Source: Acidiferrobacteraceae bacterium
GTDB lineage: Bacteria; Pseudomonadota; Gammaproteobacteria; Arenicellales; UBA868
Direction of reading: 5' to 3'
Assembly (NCBI GenBank): GCA_002714255.1
Contig: PAWW01000064.1
Span: forward strand, 610-7,371
Length of the DNA stretch: 6,762 bases
In this document: positions 1 through 5,564 of the stretch, piece after piece
Layout: the number at the start of each line of letters is the position of its first letter
How positions within the stretch are numbered: position 1 is the stretch's first letter
Program-made: the position numbers and the translations under genes
Notes under the pieces: model-generated
The model's database searches: none
What the model saw: only the letters and a program-made list of their open reading frames with translations
Told to the model about the DNA's origin: nothing

Positions 1-15
1 GAGGTCTCCGTCCAC

Positions 16-918
16 GTGGTCGAAATTCCTTTCATCAAAGACCATGACTTCGCCTATGGCGCGGTTGAACAGGTGACTACAGGTCTTCGCCGTATCACCG
101 CCAGGAACCCAAGTGCGTTTACATTTCATGGAACGGGCACCTACATACTGGGCGAAGGTGAAGTCGCTGTGATCGACCCGGGGCCGAGTGATCAAGCTCA
201 TATACAGGCGTTGCTCGACAGCGTTGCTAATGAGCAGGTTACTCATATTATTGTCACCCACTGCCACCGGGATCACTCACCGGCGGCTGAACCGTTAAAA
301 GCAGCGACCGGTGCCCCCACTTATGCCTATGGCCCTCACGGCGGTACTGCATCCAACCCCACAGAGAATTTAGAGGAAGGGGTTGACCGTGATTTTGCTC
401 CAGATGTATACGTCAGTGACGGCGAACAAATCACCGGTAACGGCTGGACATTGGAATGTGTTCACACACCAGGCCACACCAGCAACCACATGTGCTTTGC
501 CTGGACGGAGGGCAACGCTCTTTTCAGCGGTGATCATGTGATGGGCTGGTCTACGACCGTCATCGTGCCCCCAGACGGCAGTATGACAGACTACCTGTCC
601 AGCCTTGATAAACTCTTAATGCGAAATGAAGATTGCTTCTGGCCTACGCATGGTTCCCCAATTAAAGACCCTATCCCCTACCTTACTGCTCTGATTGAAC
701 ACCGCTTACAACGCATCGAGACCATTCGTACATTATTAAAACCAAAGGATCTTCGAATCACCGACATGGTTCCCCAGATGTATCCTGATCTTCAGCCCGA
801 GCTGCATGGCGCAGCGGGCCTGTCGACCCTGGCATCGATCCAGCACCTCGAGCGACTGGGTGAAGTCCAACCAATAGCTGGTAGCGGCTCCGACACCTAT
901 TTCAGGTTTATGAAGTAA
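16..918 (+). CDS. MBL-fold metallo-hydrolase, LACTB2-like
   Basis: Predicted zinc-dependent hydrolase of the metallo-beta-lactamase superfamily, probably cytoplasmic; the substrate cannot be named. The metal ligands are all visible: HCHRDH at residues 82-87 (H82, H84, D86, H87), H154 in TPGHTSNH, D173 in SGDH and H212 in PTHG. The N-terminal part carries a GTGTY(I)LGEGEVAVIDPGP block (39-57) typical of the LACTB2/endoribonuclease-like branch. Residues about 225-300 follow the catalytic domain and resemble the small C-terminal winged-helix-like domain of that branch. The total of 300 residues is normal. The chosen start is GTG with GAGG 11 bases upstream. However, the frame stays open to the window edge, so a start further upstream cannot be excluded. 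It converges on the Nudix gene, with 3 bases between the stop codons. Bacterial relatives are annotated variously as hydrolases, thioesterase-like proteins or RNases, so only the superfamily assignment is firm. Confidence 0.9.
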   Translation: MVEIPFIKDHDFAYGAVEQVTTGLRRITARNPSAFTFHGTGTYILGEGEVAVIDPGPSDQAHIQALLDSVANEQVTHIIVTHCHRDHSPAAEPLKAATGAPTYAYGPHGGTASNPTENLEEGVDRDFAPDVYVSDGEQITGNGWTLECVHTPGHTSNHMCFAWTEGNALFSGDHVMGWSTTVIVPPDGSMTDYLSSLDKLLMRNEDCFWPTHGSPIKDPIPYLTALIEHRLQRIETIRTLLKPKDLRITDMVPQMYPDLQPELHGAAGLSTLASIQHLERLGEVQPIAGSGSDTYFRFMK

Positions 919-921
919 CCC

Positions 922-1626
922 TCAACGCCAAGCAACACGGCGGCTGCCGCGCCAACGAAAAATAGGCGTAGGCCTTTCTTCGACCTCCCCACGCACAAGC
1001 CCGACGGCACGATCCAACATAAACCGGGTGACTCCACGCATCGGCAAATCGTTAAGATCTGCGACGTTCCACCAGCCTACTTCGACCAGCTCACCGTCTC
1101 CCTGAATTTCACCGCTAAGATGGTGAGCATCGACGGTAAAGAACCTGGCGTGAAAACGAATCTTGCTGAATGATGGCGTTATGGCACGACCCACATACCC
1201 AAGGTGCTGGAGATCGGGAACCCGATTAAGCGACCGAATCGCCTCCCATGACGGTGCCCGACTACCCTTGAGCTGGCCGGCAACACCGACAACTAATCCA
1301 GTTTCTTCCCAGGTTTCCCGAATTGCTGCCATCGCCAAAGCGCGTGCTCGGCTTTGTGATTGGCCAACCCCCATCAACGTGCCATAGGTGGGATCGAGTT
1401 CGGTAGCAGGCAACACGCGACCGTCACCGGACGAAACGGCGCCACCAGGAAAAACAAAAACGCCAGGCATGAACCGCGCCGTCGGACTTCGCCGACCCAT
1501 CAGCACAAATATCTTTTGTCGTTCCCGCTGAGTTACGATGAGAGAACTCGCATCTCTGGGTCTAACCACAGGCTCGCCGGATACCCGCTTCGGTGGATTA
1601 CTGGCAGACAAAACTTCCTGGGACAC
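922..1626 (-). CDS. Nudix hydrolase, CoA-diphosphatase-like (NUDT19/NUDT7 type)
   Basis: Predicted Mg/Mn-dependent Nudix pyrophosphatase of 234 residues. The catalytic half of the Nudix box is AIRETWEETGL (101-111), with R103, E104, E107, E108 and G110. The usual Gx5Ex7 first half is interrupted: FPGG ends at residue 62 and RE begins at 103, leaving about 27 extra residues, as in the NUDT19 branch. Residues 42-62 fit the CoA-pyrophosphatase motif LLTxR(S/A)x3Rx3Gx3FPGG, with R46, S47, R51, G55 and F59-G62 in register. L42 is kept, while M43 and G44 replace the second L and the T. A likely reaction is therefore hydrolysis of CoA or acyl-CoA to phosphopantetheine products and 3',5'-ADP, but this is inferred from the motif. 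The GTG start is well supported by AGGAG six bases upstream. The gene is divergent from the arsenic operon and convergent with the MBL gene. The C-terminal tail is arginine-rich (RWRGSRRVAWR). Confidence 0.9.
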   Translation of the reverse strand: MSQEVLSASNPPKRVSGEPVVRPRDASSLIVTQRERQKIFVLMGRRSPTARFMPGVFVFPGGAVSSGDGRVLPATELDPTYGTLMGVGQSQSRARALAMAAIRETWEETGLVVGVAGQLKGSRAPSWEAIRSLNRVPDLQHLGYVGRAITPSFSKIRFHARFFTVDAHHLSGEIQGDGELVEVGWWNVADLNDLPMRGVTRFMLDRAVGLVRGEVEERPTPIFRWRGSRRVAWR

Positions 1627-1632
1627 AGCGTG

Positions 1633-1637
1633 CTCCT
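1633..1637 (-). promoter_or_regulatory. Ribosome binding site of the Nudix gene
   Basis: On the minus strand AGGAG stands six bases before the GTG at 1626-1624. This near-ideal Shine-Dalgarno sequence decides in favour of a GTG start. Confidence 0.8.
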
Positions 1638-1703
1638 AAATCAGACCCTAGATGTCAATGAAACGTTGGCAGCACGCTGACAGCTCACGGATTAATGATT
1701 CCA

Positions 1704-1719
1704 GCCAAAGAGATTTGGC
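1704..1719. repeat. Perfect 6-bp inverted repeat with 4-base loop
   Basis: GCCAAA and TTTGGC are separated by GAGA, giving a perfect 6-bp stem; read on the + strand the loop would be a GNRA type. No T-run follows on either strand, so it is not an intrinsic terminator. It lies upstream of the Nudix gene (minus strand), either in its leader or promoter or as a protein-binding dyad. Its function is unknown. Confidence 0.5.
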
Positions 1720-1750
1720 CCCTATCCTAGGACGTGCCCTTACTATCGAC

Positions 1751-1765
1751 GCGCATTGTATGCGC
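1751..1765. repeat. Perfect 6-bp inverted repeat GCGCAT-TGT-ATGCGC
   Basis: Two perfectly complementary hexamers with a 3-base spacer lie in the divergent region between the Nudix gene and arsR. On the minus strand the centre reads TACAAT, close to a -10 box, but no matching -35 lies at 16-18 bases. It could be an operator for the Nudix promoter; no regulator can be named. Confidence 0.45.
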
Positions 1766-1835
1766 TTGAGACCCTGTGCGGCCAGATGTCATCGAACTAA
1801 CCAATAAGCCTCACCTTGATCTTGCAACCAACCAT

Positions 1836-1857
1836 TATTTCGATAATACTCGACATA
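1836..1857 (+). promoter_or_regulatory. Probable ArsR operator overlapping -10 box and arsR start
   Basis: An imperfect dyad, TATTTCGA (1836-1843) and TCGACATA (1850-1857) around a 6-base spacer, pairs at 7 of the 8 arm positions. It resembles TTTCGA/TCGAAA-type ArsR operators (family knowledge). GATAAT at 1842-1847, a 5/6 match to a -10 box, lies inside it. The only nearby -35-like hexamers, TTGATC (1816-1821) and TTGCAA (1822-1827), have poor spacing at 20 and 14 bases. The dyad ends on the A of the arsR ATG, so bound repressor would cover both the promoter core and the transcription start. Confidence 0.55.
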
Positions 1858-2204
1858 TGGACGAGACACATGCGGTCAATGCCCTATCTGCACTTGCGCA
1901 GACCAGTCGCCTGCAAGTGTTCAGGCTCCTTGTCCGAAATAGTCCCGCTGGTCTTGCAGCTGGAGAGATCGCCCTGAAACTGGCGATCCCTCACAACACA
2001 CTGTCTACACATCTGGCCATCCTGACCCGCGCTGGCTTATTGAGTTCGACACGATTTGGACGCTCGATTGTCTACCGTATTGATCCCGACGGGATTCAAC
2101 AACTACTCAGCCACCTCGTTCAGGATTGTTGCAACGGAAAACCCGAGCTGTGTGGGCCACTGCTCTCATCTCCACCGGCTCGCCGGCGTACAGCAGCCGC
2201 CTAG
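1857..2204 (+). CDS. arsR: ArsR-family arsenite-responsive repressor
   Basis: Predicted winged-helix metalloregulator (ArsR/SmtB family), expected to repress its own operon until arsenite binds. With the ATG at 1857 the protein has 115 residues, usual for the family. The helix-turn-helix spans about residues 33-62 (AGEIALKL...NTLSTHLAILTRAGLL), and the wing, RFGRSIVYRID, is at about 66-76. There is no ELCVCDL-type site in the DNA-binding helix. Instead C91-C92 and C99 near the C-terminus (QDCCNGKPELCG) match the C-terminal As(III) site described for Acidithiobacillus ferrooxidans ArsR. An upstream in-frame GTG at 1776 would give 142 residues. I reject it because the extra 27 residues look unlike the family and the operator and -10 box would fall inside the gene. 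No Shine-Dalgarno is visible before 1857, so the mRNA may be almost leaderless. It is the first gene of arsR-arsC-aquaporin, 29 bases before arsC. Confidence 0.9.
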   Translation: MDETHAVNALSALAQTSRLQVFRLLVRNSPAGLAAGEIALKLAIPHNTLSTHLAILTRAGLLSSTRFGRSIVYRIDPDGIQQLLSHLVQDCCNGKPELCGPLLSSPPARRRTAAA

Positions 2205-2233
2205 TTGTATGATTTTCCGTAGCGAGTGACGAT

Positions 2234-2755
2234 ATGATTTTTACAAGCTGCAATGTACTGTTTCTCTGTACCGGCAATTCTGCGCGCAGCATCCTCGCCG
2301 AAGCGATACTCGAACGTATGGGAAATGATCAATTTACAGCCTACAGTGCCGGCAGCTTTCCCCGTGGCGAGATTCACCCCGCAGCGTTGAACCTGCTAAA
2401 AAACCTGGGCCACCGCACTGAACACCTGCGCTCAAAGAGTTGGGACGAATTCACCGGAGCATCTGCACCCCAAATCAATTTTATATTCACAGTCTGCGAT
2501 AACGCCGCAACTGAAACCTGTCCCATCTGGTCGGGTCAACCAGCGACGGTACACTGGGGACTTCCAGATCCTGCTGCTGTTGAAGGATCGGATGATGATG
2601 TTACGCAGGCGTTCACTGCTACCTACCAACAGCTAAGCAAACGGATAAGCACTTTTATTCAGTTAGCTAACGATTCATCCGACAATACTGAACTACGGTC
2701 ACGACTTGTAGTGACTGAACCAAGTATTGTTCAATCAACACCGGAAACTTTTTAA
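2234..2755 (+). CDS. arsC: Arsenate reductase, thioredoxin-coupled LMW-phosphatase type
   Basis: Predicted cytoplasmic enzyme reducing arsenate to arsenite. The N-terminal P-loop of the low-molecular-weight protein tyrosine phosphatase fold is C12-TGNSA-R18 (LFLCTGNSARS). The two relay cysteines expected for thioredoxin-dependent ArsC are C88 (FTVCDN) and C96 (ETCP), and the catalytic aspartate is D112 in LPDPAAVEG. A tyrosine phosphatase would lack this cysteine trio, so arsenate reductase is well supported. The protein has 173 residues. The fold ends near residue 145, and the remaining, roughly 28-residue, Ser/Thr-rich tail is poorly conserved in appearance. Many proteobacterial ArsC proteins of this type also have a C-terminal extension. 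The ribosome binding site is weak (GAG in GCGAGTGACGAT). The gene lies 29 bases after arsR and 3 bases before the aquaporin gene, so one transcript is likely. It is unrelated to the glutaredoxin-dependent E. coli plasmid ArsC. Confidence 0.93.
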   Translation: MIFTSCNVLFLCTGNSARSILAEAILERMGNDQFTAYSAGSFPRGEIHPAALNLLKNLGHRTEHLRSKSWDEFTGASAPQINFIFTVCDNAATETCPIWSGQPATVHWGLPDPAAVEGSDDDVTQAFTATYQQLSKRISTFIQLANDSSDNTELRSRLVVTEPSIVQSTPETF

Positions 2756-2758
2756 GTC

Positions 2759-3433
2759 ATGTTGCAGTTTGATCTACCACGACGGCTAGTCGCAGAAACA
2801 TTGGGCACAGCCCTGCTTCTCGCCACCGTAGTGGGCTCTGGGATCATGGCGGAGAACCTTGCGGGTGGTAACGTAGCCATTGCACTTTTGGGAAATACCA
2901 TTCCCACCGGTGCCATCCTGGTCGTACTGATCACCATCTTTGGACCTGTATCCGGTGCCCATTTCAACCCTGCGGTCACCCTGTCGTTTCTCATCCGTCG
3001 GGAAATCACTATCGGTGCAGCCATCGCCTACGTTGTAGTACAGGTGATAGGCGGAATAATTGGTACCTGGTCCGCACACCTGATGTTTGCACAGGAGATT
3101 TTTCAGCTATCCAGTCACGTACGAACGGGCGGTGCTCAATGGTTTTCTGAAGGCGTAGCAACGTTCGGGCTGGTCGCTACAATCCTGGGCACCTTACGCT
3201 GGCGACCCGAAGCGGTCGCTTACATGGTTGGCCTGTACATCACAGCTGCTTACTGGTTTACAGCTTCAACATCGTTCGCCAATCCGGCCGTCACTATCGC
3301 CCGTAGCCTTACCGATACTTTTAGTGGCATCTATCCGGCACATGCACCCGGTTTCATACTGGCTCAGCTTGTTGGTGCAATAGTGGCAACACTCACCATA
3401 GGCTGGCTCGTGTCACGGCAACAATCAAAATAG
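2759..3433 (+). CDS. aqpS: Aquaporin-family channel, AqpS-like arsenite exit
   Basis: Predicted inner-membrane channel of the major intrinsic protein family, 224 residues with six transmembrane segments (about 11-31, 38-60, 85-108, 129-147, 153-170, 196-218). Both pore motifs are present: HFNPAVT with N70-P71-A72 and FANPAVTIARS with N175-P176-A177. The residue after the second NPA is V178, where water channels and GlpF carry the selectivity-filter arginine; the nearest arginine is R181. By position the other filter residues would be T50, A163 and S172, giving a wide, non-aromatic pore. The Thr/Val pair matches what I recall for Sinorhizobium meliloti AqpS, an arsenic channel encoded in an ars operon. 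Its place 3 bases after arsC supports downhill arsenite efflux instead of osmoregulation. Glycerol or other small neutral solutes remain possible. The ribosome binding site is weak (GGAA about 12 bases upstream), suggesting coupling to arsC translation. Confidence 0.85.
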   Translation: MLQFDLPRRLVAETLGTALLLATVVGSGIMAENLAGGNVAIALLGNTIPTGAILVVLITIFGPVSGAHFNPAVTLSFLIRREITIGAAIAYVVVQVIGGIIGTWSAHLMFAQEIFQLSSHVRTGGAQWFSEGVATFGLVATILGTLRWRPEAVAYMVGLYITAAYWFTASTSFANPAVTIARSLTDTFSGIYPAHAPGFILAQLVGAIVATLTIGWLVSRQQSK

Positions 3434-3477
3434 ACTACATCATTTCAACTTGATGCAGGTCGCAGTTAAGCACCTAC

Positions 3478-4146
3478 TCAGTTCGCCATCAATAAGCGCA
3501 AGCGATTACCGACCCGCTCAGATAGATCGGCCAGGTTTGCAATCCAGAGAATAATCTGGTGCCAAAAGACCGTCGCGACACCCAATTCTTCCTCCATCGC
3601 AAAAAGTGCCCGTGCAGCACGGTCCAATTCGGCGTCCGTTTGACTCTCGAGACGACCCAACTCCCTCACCATTTCGTCAACGCGAGCGACCTCCCCTTCA
3701 CCGAATCCCGTTTCAACCAATTCATCCAGTTCATCGACGATACGTTGGCCTTGTTCACAAGCAGACATAACGCTTTGGGCCATCGTCAAAACAGGCTCCT
3801 TAAGCGATTCTGGTAAATGCATACTGCGTTGATCAGCCAACTCAGCGATATCCTGCGTGACATCCGCTATCGAATCCTGACAGTCCAGAATCTCCAGCAT
3901 CGTTCGCCGGTCCATTGCCATCATAAATCGCCTGGGCATATGACTGCGAATCTCGTGCTTGAGTTCATCCGCTTCATGCTCCAACCGATCAATCTCTGCT
4001 CGGCGCTCACGAATAGCCTCATTATTGCCTGCTGCCATTGCTTCGAGCAGCGGTATCACCTCTCGCGCACAGAGTATGGCCACCTGCATGTGTTGCTGCA
4101 TTGGGCCGATTGGCGATTTTCCGACTAGCTTGTCAATCCACGCCAT
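3478..4146 (-). CDS. PhoU-like phosphate transport accessory protein (DUF47/TIGR00153)
   Basis: Predicted cytoplasmic, all-helical protein of 222 residues, distantly related to PhoU and commonly encoded with Pit carriers. It has two copies of the PhoU-type ExxxD metal-binding motif, E56-x3-D60 (LEHEADELKHEI) and E167-x3-D171 (LESQTDAEL), in agreement with a duplicated three-helix bundle. The N-terminus MAWIDKLVGKSPIGPMQQHM and the C-terminal LADLSERVGNRLRLLM are typical of TIGR00153. No transmembrane segment is evident. The role is presumed to be control or support of the neighbouring Pit carrier, and its mechanism is poorly known. It follows pit by 9 bases, with a Shine-Dalgarno overlapping the pit stop codon, so the two are cotranscribed and probably translationally coupled. 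It converges on the arsenic operon across a 44-base gap without a recognisable terminator. Confidence 0.9.
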   Translation of the reverse strand: MAWIDKLVGKSPIGPMQQHMQVAILCAREVIPLLEAMAAGNNEAIRERRAEIDRLEHEADELKHEIRSHMPRRFMMAMDRRTMLEILDCQDSIADVTQDIAELADQRSMHLPESLKEPVLTMAQSVMSACEQGQRIVDELDELVETGFGEGEVARVDEMVRELGRLESQTDAELDRAARALFAMEEELGVATVFWHQIILWIANLADLSERVGNRLRLLMAN

Positions 4147-4152
4147 AGTTAG

Positions 4153-4157
4153 CTCCT
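4153..4157 (-). promoter_or_regulatory. Ribosome binding site overlapping the pit stop codon
   Basis: On the minus strand AGGAG lies six bases before the ATG at 4146-4144, and its upstream end lies within the pit TAG stop (4158-4156). This arrangement favours translational coupling of pit and the DUF47 gene. Confidence 0.75.
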
Positions 4158-5409
4158 AGCCCGCTAAGAGGCCTTTGAAAAAGAAATAGAAAAACATAGA
4201 CAGTCCTGCCGCTATGGGCAGTGTAGCAACCCACGATGCAATTATCTTACCCACCACGCGTAAGTCCAGGGCACTGATACCGCGAGCGAGCCCCACACCT
4301 AGAACGGCGCCGACCAAAGTGTGCGTTGTCGATATAGGTATACCCATTCGAGACGCAACGACGATCGTGGTCGCAGCTGCAAGTTGGGCTGCAAAACCTC
4401 GACTCGGCGTGAGTTCTGTAATGCGCTTACCCACGGTCTCCATCACCCGATAACCCCAGGTGGCAAGGCCGAAAATAATTCCAATGCCCCCAATCGCCAA
4501 CATCCAGGGTGAAACGGATGCTTTCCCACCCAGGTCAGCACCACTGATCGCACTGCTGATAGCTGCTAAGGGACCAATCGCGTTTGCCACATCGTTAGAG
4601 CCGTGCGCAAATGCGATAGCGCAAGCCGTCAGGATTTGGAGCACCACAAAGATTTTTTCAACACGACTGAAACGATGTTTTGGATCTTCCGGACCCAGTT
4701 GTACTCGCCGTATAAAAAATATGCCCAGACCAGATCCAACAAAACCCAATAGCGTTGATCCAATCAGTGCTTGTGTCAGATTGAGATCGAGTTTCAAGGG
4801 CTTTAAGCCCTTGAATAATGTCACTAACCCTATGATAAAAAACACTAAGAAAAAGAAAACGGGGCCCAGTTTTCGAATTTGTACCACAGGATCTTTTGTG
4901 TCTAGAACCTTGGCTCGGGTGAATTGAAAAATGCCAAAAGCAATTACTCCTGCCAGCAAAGGTGATGTCAGCCACGACAACACAATCTGCCCAATCTTTC
5001 CCCAATTGACGACTTCCGGTCCGATACTGACCACACCAAATCCAACGATTGCACCCACAATTGCGTGGGTTGTAGAAACCGGCAAACCGAACCGCGTGGC
5101 GACGACCAACAGTGTTCCTGCTGCAGCGAGCGAACCCAACATTCCATATATCAGTTGGTCACGACCTATCAAAGATATATCCAACATACCTTTACGTACG
5201 GTATCGGTCACATGCCCACCCGCGAAAAATGCCCCCGCAAATTCAAAAATTGCGGCGACGAGGATTGCTCCCCAGACCGTAAGGGCACCTGATCCGACAC
5301 TGGTCCCCATCGCGTTAGCAACGTCATTGGCACCAATCGCCCAGGCCATATAAAGTGCCAGGACACCAGCAATCCAGAGTGCTATAGGAATTTGAGAAAT
5401 GAGTTCCAT
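4156..5409 (-). CDS. pit: Low-affinity inorganic phosphate transporter, PiT family
   Basis: Predicted inner-membrane, cation-coupled phosphate carrier of 417 residues with about ten or more hydrophobic segments. The family's internal inverted duplication is plain. GANDVANAMG (26-35) in the first half is mirrored by GSNDVANAIGP (270-280), and GLPVSTTHAIVGA (108-120) by GIPISTTHTLVGA (356-368). A hydrophilic loop around residues 165-182 and another around 235-250 separate the halves. It starts at ATG with a modest GGA eight bases upstream. The next gene, DUF47, follows after 9 bases. PiT carriers do not discriminate well against arsenate (family knowledge), which matters given the arsenic operon beside it. 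Some PiT relatives carry sulfate, but the pairing with a TIGR00153 protein favours phosphate. No convincing Pho box is visible upstream, in line with the constitutive expression usual for Pit. Confidence 0.93.
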   Translation of the reverse strand: MELISQIPIALWIAGVLALYMAWAIGANDVANAMGTSVGSGALTVWGAILVAAIFEFAGAFFAGGHVTDTVRKGMLDISLIGRDQLIYGMLGSLAAAGTLLVVATRFGLPVSTTHAIVGAIVGFGVVSIGPEVVNWGKIGQIVLSWLTSPLLAGVIAFGIFQFTRAKVLDTKDPVVQIRKLGPVFFFLVFFIIGLVTLFKGLKPLKLDLNLTQALIGSTLLGFVGSGLGIFFIRRVQLGPEDPKHRFSRVEKIFVVLQILTACAIAFAHGSNDVANAIGPLAAISSAISGADLGGKASVSPWMLAIGGIGIIFGLATWGYRVMETVGKRITELTPSRGFAAQLAAATTIVVASRMGIPISTTHTLVGAVLGVGLARGISALDLRVVGKIIASWVATLPIAAGLSMFFYFFFKGLLAG

Positions 5410-5564
5410 CGAAGATATCCGTGTGACGTACTCAGAGTGATTTAATTAATTTTTCCACCAGATTTGGGCGGGATTTTGACGTCACCACAATAAATTGCAA
5501 GTGAATTTCTTTATGGTGATCTTAAGAAACACTAATGATCTATCTAGACCTAGAGTTGGCTGTG
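5410..5564. other. Intergenic region between lpxD and pit
   Basis: This 155-base stretch holds no gene. It should contain the pit promoter (minus strand), but I see no pair of hexamers with good match and spacing, and no Pho box. Notable items are a perfect 8-bp palindrome TGACGTCA (5477-5484), a second TGACGT at 5424-5429, an AT-rich tract with TTAATTAA (5442-5449) and two CTAG tetramers two bases apart (CTAGACCTAG, about 5544-5553). There is no clear lpxD terminator. Confidence 0.6.

Noticed and set aside
1653..1658. Perfect TTGACA on the minus strand upstream of the Nudix gene
   Set aside because: A -10 box at 17 bases would be GAGCAC and would overlap the ribosome binding site, so it is not a usable -35 for this gene.
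1163..1680. Open frames on the + strand opposite the Nudix gene
   Set aside because: They lie over a well-supported Nudix reading frame, their translations have no recognisable domain, and no ribosome binding site supports them.
1776..1856. GTG start giving a 142-residue ArsR
   Set aside because: The added 27 residues show no family resemblance, and the -10 box and operator dyad would fall inside the coding region; the ATG at 1857 gives the usual length.
2234..2755. Reading the arsC product as a protein tyrosine phosphatase
   Set aside because: The extra relay cysteines C88 and C96 and the ars-operon context fit arsenate reductase, not a phosphatase.
3438..3455. Hairpin CATCA/TGATG between the aquaporin and DUF47 genes as a bidirectional terminator
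   Set aside because: Only a 5-bp A/T-rich stem with an 8-base loop and no T-run on either side.
4460..5353. Long open frames on the + strand opposite pit (4460-4927 and 4931-5353)
   Set aside because: They are antisense to a gene with clear PiT motifs, have low-complexity Pro/Thr/Ala-rich translations and show no domain; they are shadows.
5410..5564. Pho box upstream of pit
   Set aside because: No pair of CTGTCAT-like heptamers with the required spacing is visible; only isolated GTCAC-type fragments.
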